A stretch of DNA of 64,000 nucleotides from an uncultured Paraglaciecola sp. (GTDB taxonomy: Bacteria > Pseudomonadota > Gammaproteobacteria > Enterobacterales > Alteromonadaceae). The position numbers and the translations under genes were made by a program. Of this stretch, positions 58,133 through 64,000 are shown piece by piece. The stretch is taken from assembly GCA_947498355.1 (NCBI GenBank), contig CANMKA010000012.1:36550-100549 (forward strand), in the 5' to 3' direction. Under the pieces are notes generated by a model that was not told the DNA's origin, did no database searches, and was given only the letters and a program-made list of their open reading frames with translations. Each line of letters begins with the position of its first letter. The stretch's first letter is position 1.

Positions 58133-58610
58133 TATGGAACCCTCCTAATGCAGTCAAACTTTGAGAACCCGAAGTAAGAGCAGTCACTAAAAGGGCTTTA
58201 CGTAGATTCAGTGGCAAGTAAGAACCCAACAAAGTTTCCATGAAATAAGTTTTGAAACAGTTCAAATCCAAGGGATTTGAAATTTGTTGTGAAACAACAC
58301 CACAATTCACACAGTGGAGTGAGGTGTAGACATTATCATTGGAATTTTCTGGGGTTCTAAGATAGACGGTCAGCAAATGTAATGAGAACCACTTGGCAAG
58401 TCGAACTTCGTCTTCACTAGGATTCAATGGATATCCATAATCACGTAAGAACTCTGTCGCATTAGCGGTTGACAAAGACAACAAATGTTCTTCCAAGCTT
58501 TCACCTTTGGACTTTGTGAAACCAAGGTTTTCATTGAAGTAACAAGGGACATTCTTTTTTAGATATTCATTCAATTGGAAAATCAAAATGTGAGCTAAAT
58601 AATTATTCAT
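58119..58610 (-). CDS. Unknown protein of the mobilization operon
   Basis: The protein has 163 residues from the ATG at 58610; an upstream extension of the frame is not needed. GGAGGTTGAAT precedes the ATG. It is mostly helical with Leu-rich segments and contains a single Cys-X2-Cys pair (HCVNCGVV). No family is recognised. It overlaps the ribbon-helix-helix gene by 14 bases and the gene before it by 8 bases, so it is translated as part of the transfer operon. Confidence 0.65.
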   Translation of the reverse strand: MNNYLAHILIFQLNEYLKKNVPCYFNENLGFTKSKGESLEEHLLSLSTANATEFLRDYGYPLNPSEDEVRLAKWFSLHLLTVYLRTPENSNDNVYTSLHCVNCGVVSQQISNPLDLNCFKTYFMETLLGSYLPLNLRKALLVTALTSGSQSLTALGGFHNGKE

Positions 58611-59055
58611 ATTCAACCTCCACACTCTGTTCCAGTTCGCTTTCAATGTAATTGATAATAGCTTGGGTGACTTCTTCTATTTCCCTATATTGAGCTGATC
58701 TGAGGAGGGTAAAACAGTCTTGTATATTACTTTGTTCAAGTATTTGATTTACGTAATCTGCTCTACGAAGGTTACTCGACAACCATGAAAGCAAATCGGC
58801 GTTATATATGTCAGGCTCTAAACTATCGAGCGTGATATCAATGTCTTGACTCTCTTCTAAGCTATCCAGAAAGTAGTAGGCGACTTCAACACGGTAACTA
58901 TCTAATGGAATACCATCATCCAATTCGTCTCGTAAATGCGCCTCGAAGTTAGACTGATAATCCTTAAAGAAAAATTTAACTTTATCTTCGTTTATTTTTT
59001 GTTTTTTTATTTCATTGCGTAATTTAACAGCAATGTTTTTTATATCTTTACTCAT
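58603..59055 (-). CDS. Unknown acidic protein, first gene of the mobilization operon
   Basis: The 150-residue protein is strongly acidic and helical with no Cys-rich or membrane segments. AGGAG lies 7 bases before the ATG. It is the first gene of the minus-strand transfer operon, next to the oriT-like region. No family is recognised; an auxiliary or antirestriction role cannot be excluded, since acidic proteins of this kind can mimic DNA, but there is no direct evidence. Confidence 0.65.
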   Translation of the reverse strand: MSKDIKNIAVKLRNEIKKQKINEDKVKFFFKDYQSNFEAHLRDELDDGIPLDSYRVEVAYYFLDSLEESQDIDITLDSLEPDIYNADLLSWLSSNLRRADYVNQILEQSNIQDCFTLLRSAQYREIEEVTQAIINYIESELEQSVEVEYE

Positions 59056-59720
59056 AATTTTCTCCTATTTTTGAGTGAAAAGAATGCGGTAAAGATATTC
59101 AACAGTTCGATCAGGACTAAGCCTATCGGGAAATATAAAGTTATTTTAAAAAGTAATATTTAAATTAATAGATTCCAAAAAATGATTTAAAACATAAGCA
59201 TTCTTTAAATGTGATAACACAGATTTAAAATTTACAAAGAGTAAAACTAAAAAAAATCATATTTTTTTCAAAAAAATTAATATCCATTTGAATTTTATAG
59301 AAAAATAGTTAATCACCTTGAAAGCCACATACCTAAACATACAAGAATATGCAAAAACAAACCATAAAATACCTATATATATCAATAGCTTATAGTTATT
59401 GATATTTGACAACCCGACTATTATCAGGCTAATATATGCCCAACTTATTAACAAAGCCTAACGGTTTAAATAGTGAAAACTCAAAAACTGAATTGGACTT
59501 CTGAGTAAGAGCCGTAACATTCCTTACGTCACTTCTCAGAACCAAAGAAATTACTGAGAAAGTGACTTTCCATAGATCACCTTCGCCAATCAAGAACTGA
59601 CCACCATAGGTTAGATGGCGCAGGGGTTTGTCTGAAATTTACCACTCACAAATAAATACGTTGCCTATATTGGCAAGGCTTTTTGCACCAAATTTTTCAG
59701 TAACCATAGGAGAAAATGAT
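59056..59720. other. AT-rich intergenic region with oriT-like inverted repeat
   Basis: About 660 bases separate two divergent operons. The left part is very AT-rich. The right part (59460-59640) holds an imperfect 18-bp inverted repeat and related half sites. Promoters for both operons must also lie here. A minus-strand frame at 59257-59454 encodes a hydrophobic stretch (VFAYSCMFRYVAFKVINYF) but has no ribosome binding site. Confidence 0.55.
59499..59570. other. Candidate origin of transfer (oriT)
   Basis: TTCTGAG...CGTAA at 59499-59517 and TTACG...CTCAGAA at 59524-59541 form an imperfect inverted repeat with a 6-base loop. A third partial copy, ACTGAGAAAGTGAC at 59553-59566, follows in the same direction as one arm. 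It sits upstream of the relaxosome genes in the AT-rich region, where MobF elements usually keep oriT. No nic consensus was matched, so this is a candidate only. Confidence 0.45.
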
Positions 59721-60767
59721 ATGAAAAATGTATATAAAATAACAACAAAGAAAGACGAACCAACATATAAAATTATCAATGGCGACAATGTGTTGGGACT
59801 TAAAAAAATTCCGACAAGATCTATAGATCTTATAGCAACAGATAGCCCGTATGCGATAAATTTTGCAGGAAACAAGTGGGATAATGACGTTGTCAGTCAA
59901 GAAGCATTAGGCGAGTCATTTAGAGTGTTAAAGCATGGCGCTTTTATGCTTTGTTTTGCAAGTTCAAGGACTGATCATATTGTAAAATGCAGAGCTGAAC
60001 AGGAAGGGTTTATAGTCAAAGATACAATCATGTATGTATATGGAACGGGTCAGATTCATACATACAAATATGGCCGAGAAATTGAATCTGAGCTAAACAA
60101 ACTTGGGAAAACTAACGCAAATTTAGTTCAAGAACACTTAAATCATTCTATTAAGCTAAGACCAGCATATGAGCCATGTATAGTTCTACAAAAACCATAC
60201 AGGAAAGGACAAACTCACGCACAGTCAATCATTTGTGGGGGCTGTGGCTCAATGGACATTTACAACACAAGATTCAATAACGGAGACAAGCTGCGTTACC
60301 CTTCAAACTTTATACATGATAACTCCGAACAAGTATTGGAACAGTTTGCTACAACGGGAAAGTCGGGAGTAGCTAACTACTTTTATTATCCAAAGCCCTC
60401 TGTTGAAGAGAAAAATTATGGCTGCGAACACCTTCCAAAACGCGGTAAAAATTATTCTGGTTCTATTTCTAAGAATAAAAATACGAAGCCACAGGCGAAC
60501 TTTCACGACACGGTAAAACCAGTGGCACTTATGAAACATTTAATCGAAATATTCTGCCCAAGCGGAGGTGTAGTCTTAGATATATTCAATGGTAGTTCAA
60601 GTACAGGAGTTGCTGCGATTCAATCCAAGTATTCATTTATCGGAATTGAGTTGTGCCCAGACTATTGCCAAATTGGATTAGCCCGAATGAATAAGCATTT
60701 ATCTGATATTAATCATCCTACTGAATGTGAGTTCGAGGTTTTATTAACAACTGAGGAGGCAGCGTAA
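59721..60767 (+). CDS. Beta-class DNA methyltransferase with an unusual DSPY motif
   Basis: The frame opens at 59628, but ATG 59721 has AGGAG 8 bases upstream and is preferred (348 residues). The order of motifs is that of beta-class methyltransferases: catalytic motif IV as ATDSPYAINF, followed near the C-terminus by SAM motif I as VLDIFNGSSSTGVAAI, where FXGXG is altered. The DSPY form is rarer than DPPY. It probably methylates adenine or cytosine; a zinc-finger-like CGGCGS lies between. It overlaps the next gene by one base. Confidence 0.82.
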   Translation: MKNVYKITTKKDEPTYKIINGDNVLGLKKIPTRSIDLIATDSPYAINFAGNKWDNDVVSQEALGESFRVLKHGAFMLCFASSRTDHIVKCRAEQEGFIVKDTIMYVYGTGQIHTYKYGREIESELNKLGKTNANLVQEHLNHSIKLRPAYEPCIVLQKPYRKGQTHAQSIICGGCGSMDIYNTRFNNGDKLRYPSNFIHDNSEQVLEQFATTGKSGVANYFYYPKPSVEEKNYGCEHLPKRGKNYSGSISKNKNTKPQANFHDTVKPVALMKHLIEIFCPSGGVVLDIFNGSSSTGVAAIQSKYSFIGIELCPDYCQIGLARMNKHLSDINHPTECEFEVLLTTEEAA

Positions 60768-61498
60768 TGTTAACAAGAGAAGAAGAAAACAAATTGGTAT
60801 CTGATTGGACAGACGCAGAGCGAAACAACTTAGCTAAAATGCATACAAAGCTTATGTTGGGTAATGCACAAAAGAACTTGGTTAAGTTAATAAAACAAAA
60901 ATCCCAAGAGTTTGCTAAGAAAGAATCTGTATTTTTGGAAGAACTAATTGATATGTTTTTCCAGCACATTACAAATAACAGCATTAGTAGAAAATATTAT
61001 CAATACAAATATTCTTTTGAGTGGTTCAGATTTTTTATTGAAAAGCTCACAGCTGAAAAACCCTACGAAGACAATCTAGGCTACATTTTTCATAAGGTTT
61101 CTAATATTGATAAGAAAAATTTAGGGCAATCATTTACACCAAATGATTTATCAAAATTAATTAGCGTACTTTTGAATCACTCTGTAACTAACATACAAAC
61201 CCATAGAAAATTCTATGAGCCAACTTGTGGAACAGGCTCTCTCGTCTTAGCCACAGTAGGTGATTCAGATTGCCAAACAGCAGAAGTAACTATAAATGAC
61301 CTTGATCTAACTTTGGTTAAAGCTTGTTATATCCAGCTTGCACTTAATCAGCTTATTAACCGAAAGCATAAGACATTGATCATTAGAGCATTCAACGGGG
61401 ACGCTTTAACGGATTTTTCAAAATCACATTTAGTGTCACAGTGTTTTGGAGAGCAACCTTCTGATCCTGAGGATTTCAATTTTTCCTCTGCTGCCTAA
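60767..61498 (+). CDS. Small N-6 methylase-like protein lacking the catalytic NPPY motif
   Basis: The 243-residue protein resembles the central part of HsdM-type methylases: LGQSFTPNDLSKLISVLLN followed by SAM motif FYEPTCGTGSLVLA. After RAFNGDALTDF the sequence ends without an NPPY/F motif, so catalysis is doubtful. It is coupled to the DSPY methyltransferase gene (stop and start overlap). It may bind SAM as a partner or regulator. A strong palindrome follows the stop. Confidence 0.72.
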   Translation: MLTREEENKLVSDWTDAERNNLAKMHTKLMLGNAQKNLVKLIKQKSQEFAKKESVFLEELIDMFFQHITNNSISRKYYQYKYSFEWFRFFIEKLTAEKPYEDNLGYIFHKVSNIDKKNLGQSFTPNDLSKLISVLLNHSVTNIQTHRKFYEPTCGTGSLVLATVGDSDCQTAEVTINDLDLTLVKACYIQLALNQLINRKHKTLIIRAFNGDALTDFSKSHLVSQCFGEQPSDPEDFNFSSAA

Positions 61499-61917
61499 TT
61501 TGCAAACAACTATCGTGGAAATTATTTAAATTAACTTTGAATAATTTCCACGATACACCAAACAGCGTGCCTGCATCGGTAGCGATTTCCTTTTTTATTC
61601 TATTCCTTTCAATTAGTTCGCATATGTATAGTAGTAGTGCATTGCCATAAGCCCACATTAAGTCATGAATCAAAGTGCTCAAAAAATAAATCGACTCAAA
61701 AATGCTGAACCTGCTCTAAGCATCTGCTAACATATTTTTGAGTTTAGCGTGGGTTCATTGCGTTAGACACTTCCTAAGATAGCGTTACGGAACTTTCGGA
61801 AGGCGTTAGACACCTTTACAGAAGACACTTTCTATGGATGTTTAGCTGAGAACAAGGCTCATTCGAGTAGCTCTTCTCTTGCAACATGAATAACGATTCG
61901 TTGCAGGAGATGTCCCC
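61499..61917. other. Intergenic region with palindrome and repeated GCGTTAGACAC motif
   Basis: About 420 bases hold no supported gene. The content is a perfect 16-bp palindrome (61511-61526 and 61540-61555) extended to about 20 bp with a wobble pair. GCGTTAGACAC occurs twice, at 61760-61770 and 61803-61813. The promoter of the PrtN-like gene is expected at the right end. Confidence 0.55.
61511..61555 (+). terminator. Long palindromic hairpin after the methyltransferase pair
   Basis: TATCGTGGAAATTATT and its exact complement, extended by TAAA/TTTG, form a stem of about 20 bp with a 5-base loop. It starts 13 bases after the stop of the methylase-like gene. There is no T tract, so it may be a terminator, an mRNA stabiliser or a protein-binding site. 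Confidence 0.5.
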
Positions 61918-62208
61918 ATGTCAGTAAACTCACCAAACCAAGTTCGTATTACATGTGAACTTTTACGTGAGCAATTTGGTCAACCCATTTTTGTCCGACT
62001 CGATGAAATATCCGAAATCTATTTGGGTATGAATTCGACCACTGCAAAAAGACGGGCTGCGGAGGGTGCATTACCATTTCCTGTGACTCGTTTGGTAGAT
62101 TCGCAAAAATCTCCATGGATGGTCAGAATCTCAGCACTCGCGATGTTTATTGAGCAGAAATGCCAAGCAGACTTCAACGAGTGGTCAAAAGCACAGTATA
62201 TGAATTGA
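61918..62208 (+). CDS. PrtN-like regulator, possible excisionase/directionality factor
   Basis: The 96-residue protein has the pattern of pyocin-activator PrtN-like proteins: VRLDEISEIYLGMNSTTAKRRAAEGALPFPVTRL followed by SQKSPWMVRISALAMFIEQK. The first part is a likely winged-helix DNA-binding segment. An AGGAGA precedes the ATG. It is the last gene before the right att core. Regulators of this type at the end of an integrated element often act in excision, which is inferred here. Confidence 0.75.
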   Translation: MSVNSPNQVRITCELLREQFGQPIFVRLDEISEIYLGMNSTTAKRRAAEGALPFPVTRLVDSQKSPWMVRISALAMFIEQKCQADFNEWSKAQYMN

Positions 62209-62212
62209 GTTT

Positions 62213-62236
62213 AAAGGGGCGTTAGCCCCTTTTTTT
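62213..62236 (+). terminator. Rho-independent terminator after the PrtN-like gene
   Basis: AAAGGGGC-GTTA-GCCCCTTT is a perfect 8-bp stem with a 4-base loop followed by a run of T residues. It starts 4 bases after the stop codon. Confidence 0.92.
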
Positions 62237-62248
62237 AGATCCTGAAAA

Positions 62249-62265
62249 GTACCCCAAAAGTACCC
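62249..62265. repeat. Two GTACCC sites near the right end
   Basis: GTACCC occurs at 62249 and 62260 in the same direction, 11 bases apart, each preceded by an A run (AAAAGTACCC). The same hexamer occurs four times near the left end. This supports a role as integrase arm sites. Confidence 0.55.
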
Positions 62266-62324
62266 ATAACAAAAAAACAAAACAACAAAATCAATACAAA
62301 ACAATAACTTAATAATTCAGTACA

Positions 62325-62337
62325 TCCAATCCAGCAT
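62325..62337. repeat. Right attachment core (attR)
   Basis: TCCAATCCAGCAT repeats the left core exactly. Beyond it, the flank matches the left copy at 9 of 13 bases (GGGTGCAACTGAG against TGGAGCCACCGAG). This marks the right junction of the element. Confidence 0.9.
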
Positions 62338-62379
62338 GGGTGCAACTGAGATGGTACGGTTTAATGAATGTCTGCTCAA
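62325..62379 (-). pseudogene. Displaced original 5' end of dusA
   Basis: On the minus strand the frame read from TTG 62379 encodes MSRHSLNRTISVAPMLDW, then leaves the DusA sequence and stops after two more codons. The part RTISVAPMLDW matches RRFSVAPMLDW of the present DusA. AAAAGG lies nine bases before the TTG. This is what remains of the original dusA start after the element inserted. It shows the direction of integration. Confidence 0.75.
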
Positions 62380-62588
62380 CGAATCTAGCCTTTTGAAGTG
62401 TGGTTCTATTTTTAAAATAATTAATCGAAACTTACGTGCTCGATTTAACCCTATTTTACCTTGTTTAGCCTTCTTAGGGGAACCTAGAGCCCAAATAGGA
62501 GAAATTTTTCAGATAGGTGCAAATAAGAGCAGGGGAAAGTAGCTAGTAAATAGTACAAGCGGCAAGTAAAACCAAGAAGCAGTGGATA
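62380..62588. other. Right flank beyond the displaced dusA start
   Basis: No gene is supported. The upstream region of the original dusA (its ribosome binding site and probably its promoter) lies here on the minus strand, followed by degenerate TAG-rich sequence. A plus-strand frame at 62336-62542 starts inside the att core and is an artefact. Confidence 0.5.
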
Positions 62589-62600
62589 GGAGATAGTAAA

Positions 62601-62935
62601 TAGTGACAAGAAAAGGCAGTAAAAACCAACAATCCCTTACTTCGTCATTCCAGAGGTCTTTTGATCTGGAATCCAATCTTTAAGCTATTAACAGCACAAG
62701 CCAAAAAAGTTGAACCACAGAGGGCACAGAGTTCACAGAGGGAAGCAAAGGAAAGTAGGTAGTAGATAGTGACAAGAAAAGGCAGTAAAAACCAACAATC
62801 CCTTACTTCGTCATTCCAGAGGTCTTTTGATCTGGAATCCAATCTTTAAGCTATTAACAGCAAAAGCCAAGATGTTGAACCACAGAGGACACCGAGATCA
62901 CAGAGGGAAGCAAGGGAAAGTAGGTAGTAGATAGG
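62601..62935. repeat. Tandem repeat of about 166 bp, two copies
   Basis: The segment starting TAGTGACAAGAAAAGGCAG at 62601 is repeated from 62767 with few differences. Each copy contains CGTCATTCCAGAGGTC, with an ATTCCAGA/TCTGGAAT dyad (62647-62654 and 62665-62672 in copy one). Each also has AACCACAGAGG followed by CACAGAGGGAAGCAA. Degenerate TAG-rich copies flank both ends. This kind of unit is typical of dispersed non-coding repeats in environmental gammaproteobacteria. Confidence 0.8.
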
Positions 62936-63142
62936 GGTAAGAAGAGCAGAGACAAACAAGCCTAAATATTGTAAGGAAGGAGAGAAATTAAGCTACCCGT
63001 TTTGTACCTCCTAAAAAATACAAATTCCATTAGATTCAGTCATACCAAATTAATCATGATGAACGGGTTTCGTTCACCAGGCTATTTAGCGCACTTTGAA
63101 CATCACGCCCGTTAAAATACTAAGTTGTTAGAATTTTCAAAC
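62936..63142. other. Intergenic stretch with no supported gene
   Basis: About 200 bases between the tandem repeat and the deaminase pseudogene hold no clear open frame or hairpin. Confidence 0.5.
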
Positions 63143-63354
63143 ATGAATATCTAGCAGAAACTTTACAACGTAGCAAAAGACCTAATTGAGCGACGCTACC
63201 CCACTGGTTAGGGTGGAGCCGCAGTTATAGCGGTTGAGGGCGGAGATATTTTGACTAGTGTTTCGCCAGAAATTAACAATGATGCGCTATCTCTATGCAT
63301 GGAGGTTGGTGCTCTACTTGAAGCAAACAAGCTCGAAAAGAAGGTTACGCATAG
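63143..63354 (+). pseudogene. Truncated cytidine deaminase-like gene with in-frame stops
   Basis: The frame from ATG 63143 reads MNI-stop-QKLYNVAKDLIERRYPTG-stop-GGAAVIA and continues with EGGDILTSVSPEINNDAL and SLCMEVGALLEANKLEKKVTH. This resembles the N-terminal part of a cytidine deaminase family protein. Two TAG stops interrupt it (the second probably TGG to TAG), and the homology ends where the IS3 remnant begins. It is a dead gene. Confidence 0.75.
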
Positions 63355-63576
63355 TTTGCGGAGCTCAGCCTGCTCTGGTGTGAGTTTTCCATTACCTCTG
63401 AAAGCATGACCATCATCAGCGTCAGCTTCTTTAATCCATCGCCAGAGAATGTTGGCATTGATACCTAAATTACGAGCAACTTCTGCTTTGGTATAACCTT
63501 GTTCAACGACCAAAGCTATAGCGTCAAGTTTAAATTCTTTTGAGTAAGATTTACGGTTAGTAATTTCGATCTCCAA
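63355..63576 (-). pseudogene. IS3 family transposase OrfA remnant
   Basis: The minus-strand frame encodes a helix-turn-helix Tnp_1-like protein: KEFKLDAIALVVEQGYTKAEVARNLGINANILWRWI then LTPEQAELRKL. Intact OrfA proteins continue with a coiled coil, but here the frame runs into the deaminase pseudogene after about 74 residues and the later residues are not transposase. OrfB is absent. No clear inverted repeat was seen at the ends. Confidence 0.8.
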
Positions 63577-63614
63577 TTAAGTTTATTATCTCTTAACTGG
63601 GGTAGTCGAATCCA

Positions 63615-63773
63615 TTAAACCACGTCATTATGCTCTTTAAACAGATCTGGCAAGGCTACGGTTTGCGGTTCAAAGCAGCCTTCTATTCTTTCTCTTGTAT
63701 TTGACCACTGAATCCCAAGGGTAAGATACAAGAAGACGCAGACTATTAAGCCGCCTAAAATATAACTTTTCAT
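63615..63773 (-). CDS. Small single-helix membrane protein
   Basis: From ATG 63773 the frame gives 52 residues: one hydrophobic helix (YILGGLIVCVFLYLTLG) and a short polar tail (QWSNTRERIEGCFEPQTVAL and more). The longer frame to 63887 crosses a palindrome and is less likely. No family is recognised and no strong ribosome binding site was seen. Confidence 0.35.
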   Translation of the reverse strand: MKSYILGGLIVCVFLYLTLGIQWSNTRERIEGCFEPQTVALPDLFKEHNDVV

Positions 63774-63794
63774 GTAAATCTTTATATTTGAAAA

Positions 63795-63838
63795 TTCGTG
63801 GGGATCCTCAGGGGCAGAGTCTGAGGAATCCCCACGAA
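63795..63838. repeat. REP-like long palindrome
   Basis: TTCGTGGGGAT-CCTCAG and CTGAGGAATCCCCACGAA pair over 17 bp with one extra base, around a loop of about 9 bases. There is no T tract on either side. It resembles a repetitive extragenic palindrome or the end of a transposon-derived repeat. It lies upstream of the small membrane protein. Confidence 0.6.
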
Positions 63839-64000
63839 ATAGATATAAAAAACAATCAGATATTTGAAAAATATAATGAACATTCACAGTGTTTGGTGAT
63901 CAATTTTATCGCCAAACAAAAATCAATCAAAGGGGTCACCCATAAGTCAGCCGGTGTCAATAGTGCGCTAAAAGTCGGATCGCTTTTTAGCAAACATTAG

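Larger units (their letters stand above)
41264..62337. mobile_element. Integrative and mobilizable element inserted in dusA
   Basis: The element is bounded by the two 13-bp att cores and spans about 21 kb. It has a tyrosine integrase at the left end, GTACCC repeats near both ends and a PrtN-like regulator at the right end. Cargo is a type I restriction-modification operon with accessory genes and a HipA-like/DUF3037 pair. Mobilization genes are a MobF relaxase, a coupling protein and a ribbon-helix-helix protein. No mating-pair formation genes are present, so transfer would need a helper element. The ends appear intact, and the element may still be active. Confidence 0.88.

Noticed and set aside
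59257..59454. Minus-strand hydrophobic frame in the oriT-like region
   Set aside because: It starts without a ribosome binding site in extremely AT-rich sequence, where hydrophobic frames arise by chance; kept only as a note.
61476..61682. Minus-strand frame across the palindrome after the methyltransferases
   Set aside because: It spans the 20-bp hairpin and has no ribosome binding site or protein features.
62336..62542. Plus-strand frame starting at the right att core
   Set aside because: It begins inside the att core and runs through the antisense of the displaced dusA start, so it is an artefact.
63788..64000. Plus-strand frame at the right edge
   Set aside because: It starts with TTG inside the long palindrome and lacks a ribosome binding site and any recognised domain.

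Overview
The window looks like a chromosomal segment of a marine gammaproteobacterium of the Alteromonadales (Alteromonas, Paraglaciecola or Glaciecola type). This is an inference from gene content: a LexA/SOS gene, a cytochrome c oxidase cluster with its heme A synthesis genes, a DUF2909 protein, NfuA, BioH, a SprA-related metalloprotease, GreB/Tex/WaaA, cysJIH, a pspA-pspC locus and dusA. No rRNA or tRNA gene was seen.

Layout. 1-2.6 kb: C-terminal part of a large secreted protein with a GlyGly-CTERM-like tail. 2.9-3.5 kb: lexA behind two LexA boxes. 4.0-12.4 kb: a respiratory block of coxB, ctaD, ctaG, ctaE, an opposing DUF2909 gene, SURF1, a membrane-anchored protein, ctaA, ctaB/cyoE and SCO. 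Its products form and mature an aa3-type oxidase whose subunit II carries a cytochrome c domain. 12.4-24.2 kb: housekeeping genes (GNAT, polysaccharide deacetylase, MATE, nfuA, comF, bioH, a SprA-related protease pair, tex, greB, waaA). 24.4-30.9 kb: a PstS-like protein, a porin-like protein and a GGDEF-EAL sensor in one operon, facing a response regulator with a degenerate GGDEF and an intact EAL. 31.4-35.7 kb: cysJIH for assimilatory sulfate reduction. 36-40 kb: outer-membrane and membrane proteins, a copper chaperone, and a psp locus with a sigma-54 promoter in front of pspA. A 33-aa membrane protein that is too short for ordinary gene calling lies next to it.

From about 41.25 to 62.34 kb an integrative and mobilizable element of about 21 kb sits in the 5' end of dusA. 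A tyrosine integrase lies next to dusA. A 13-bp core (TCCAATCCAGCAT) is present at both ends, GTACCC repeats lie just inside both ends, and a PrtN-like regulator lies at the far end. The displaced original start of dusA is still recognisable outside the right end, and dusA now uses a start supplied by the element. Cargo on the plus strand is a type I restriction-modification operon (hsdM, hsdS, hsdR) with an Abi_2/HEPN gene and an unknown membrane protein between its subunits, followed by a HipA-like kinase and DUF3037 pair. On the minus strand is a mobilization operon: two unknown proteins, a ribbon-helix-helix protein, a TraD/TrwB-like coupling protein, a MobF relaxase-helicase and a membrane-anchored protein. 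The AT-rich region before this operon contains an oriT-like inverted repeat. Beyond it are two methyltransferase-like genes with unusual motifs. No mating-pair formation genes are present, so transfer would need a helper.

Right of the element (62.4-64 kb) is a decayed region: a tandem repeat of about 166 bp, a cytidine deaminase pseudogene cut by an IS3 orfA remnant, a small membrane protein ORF and a large palindrome.
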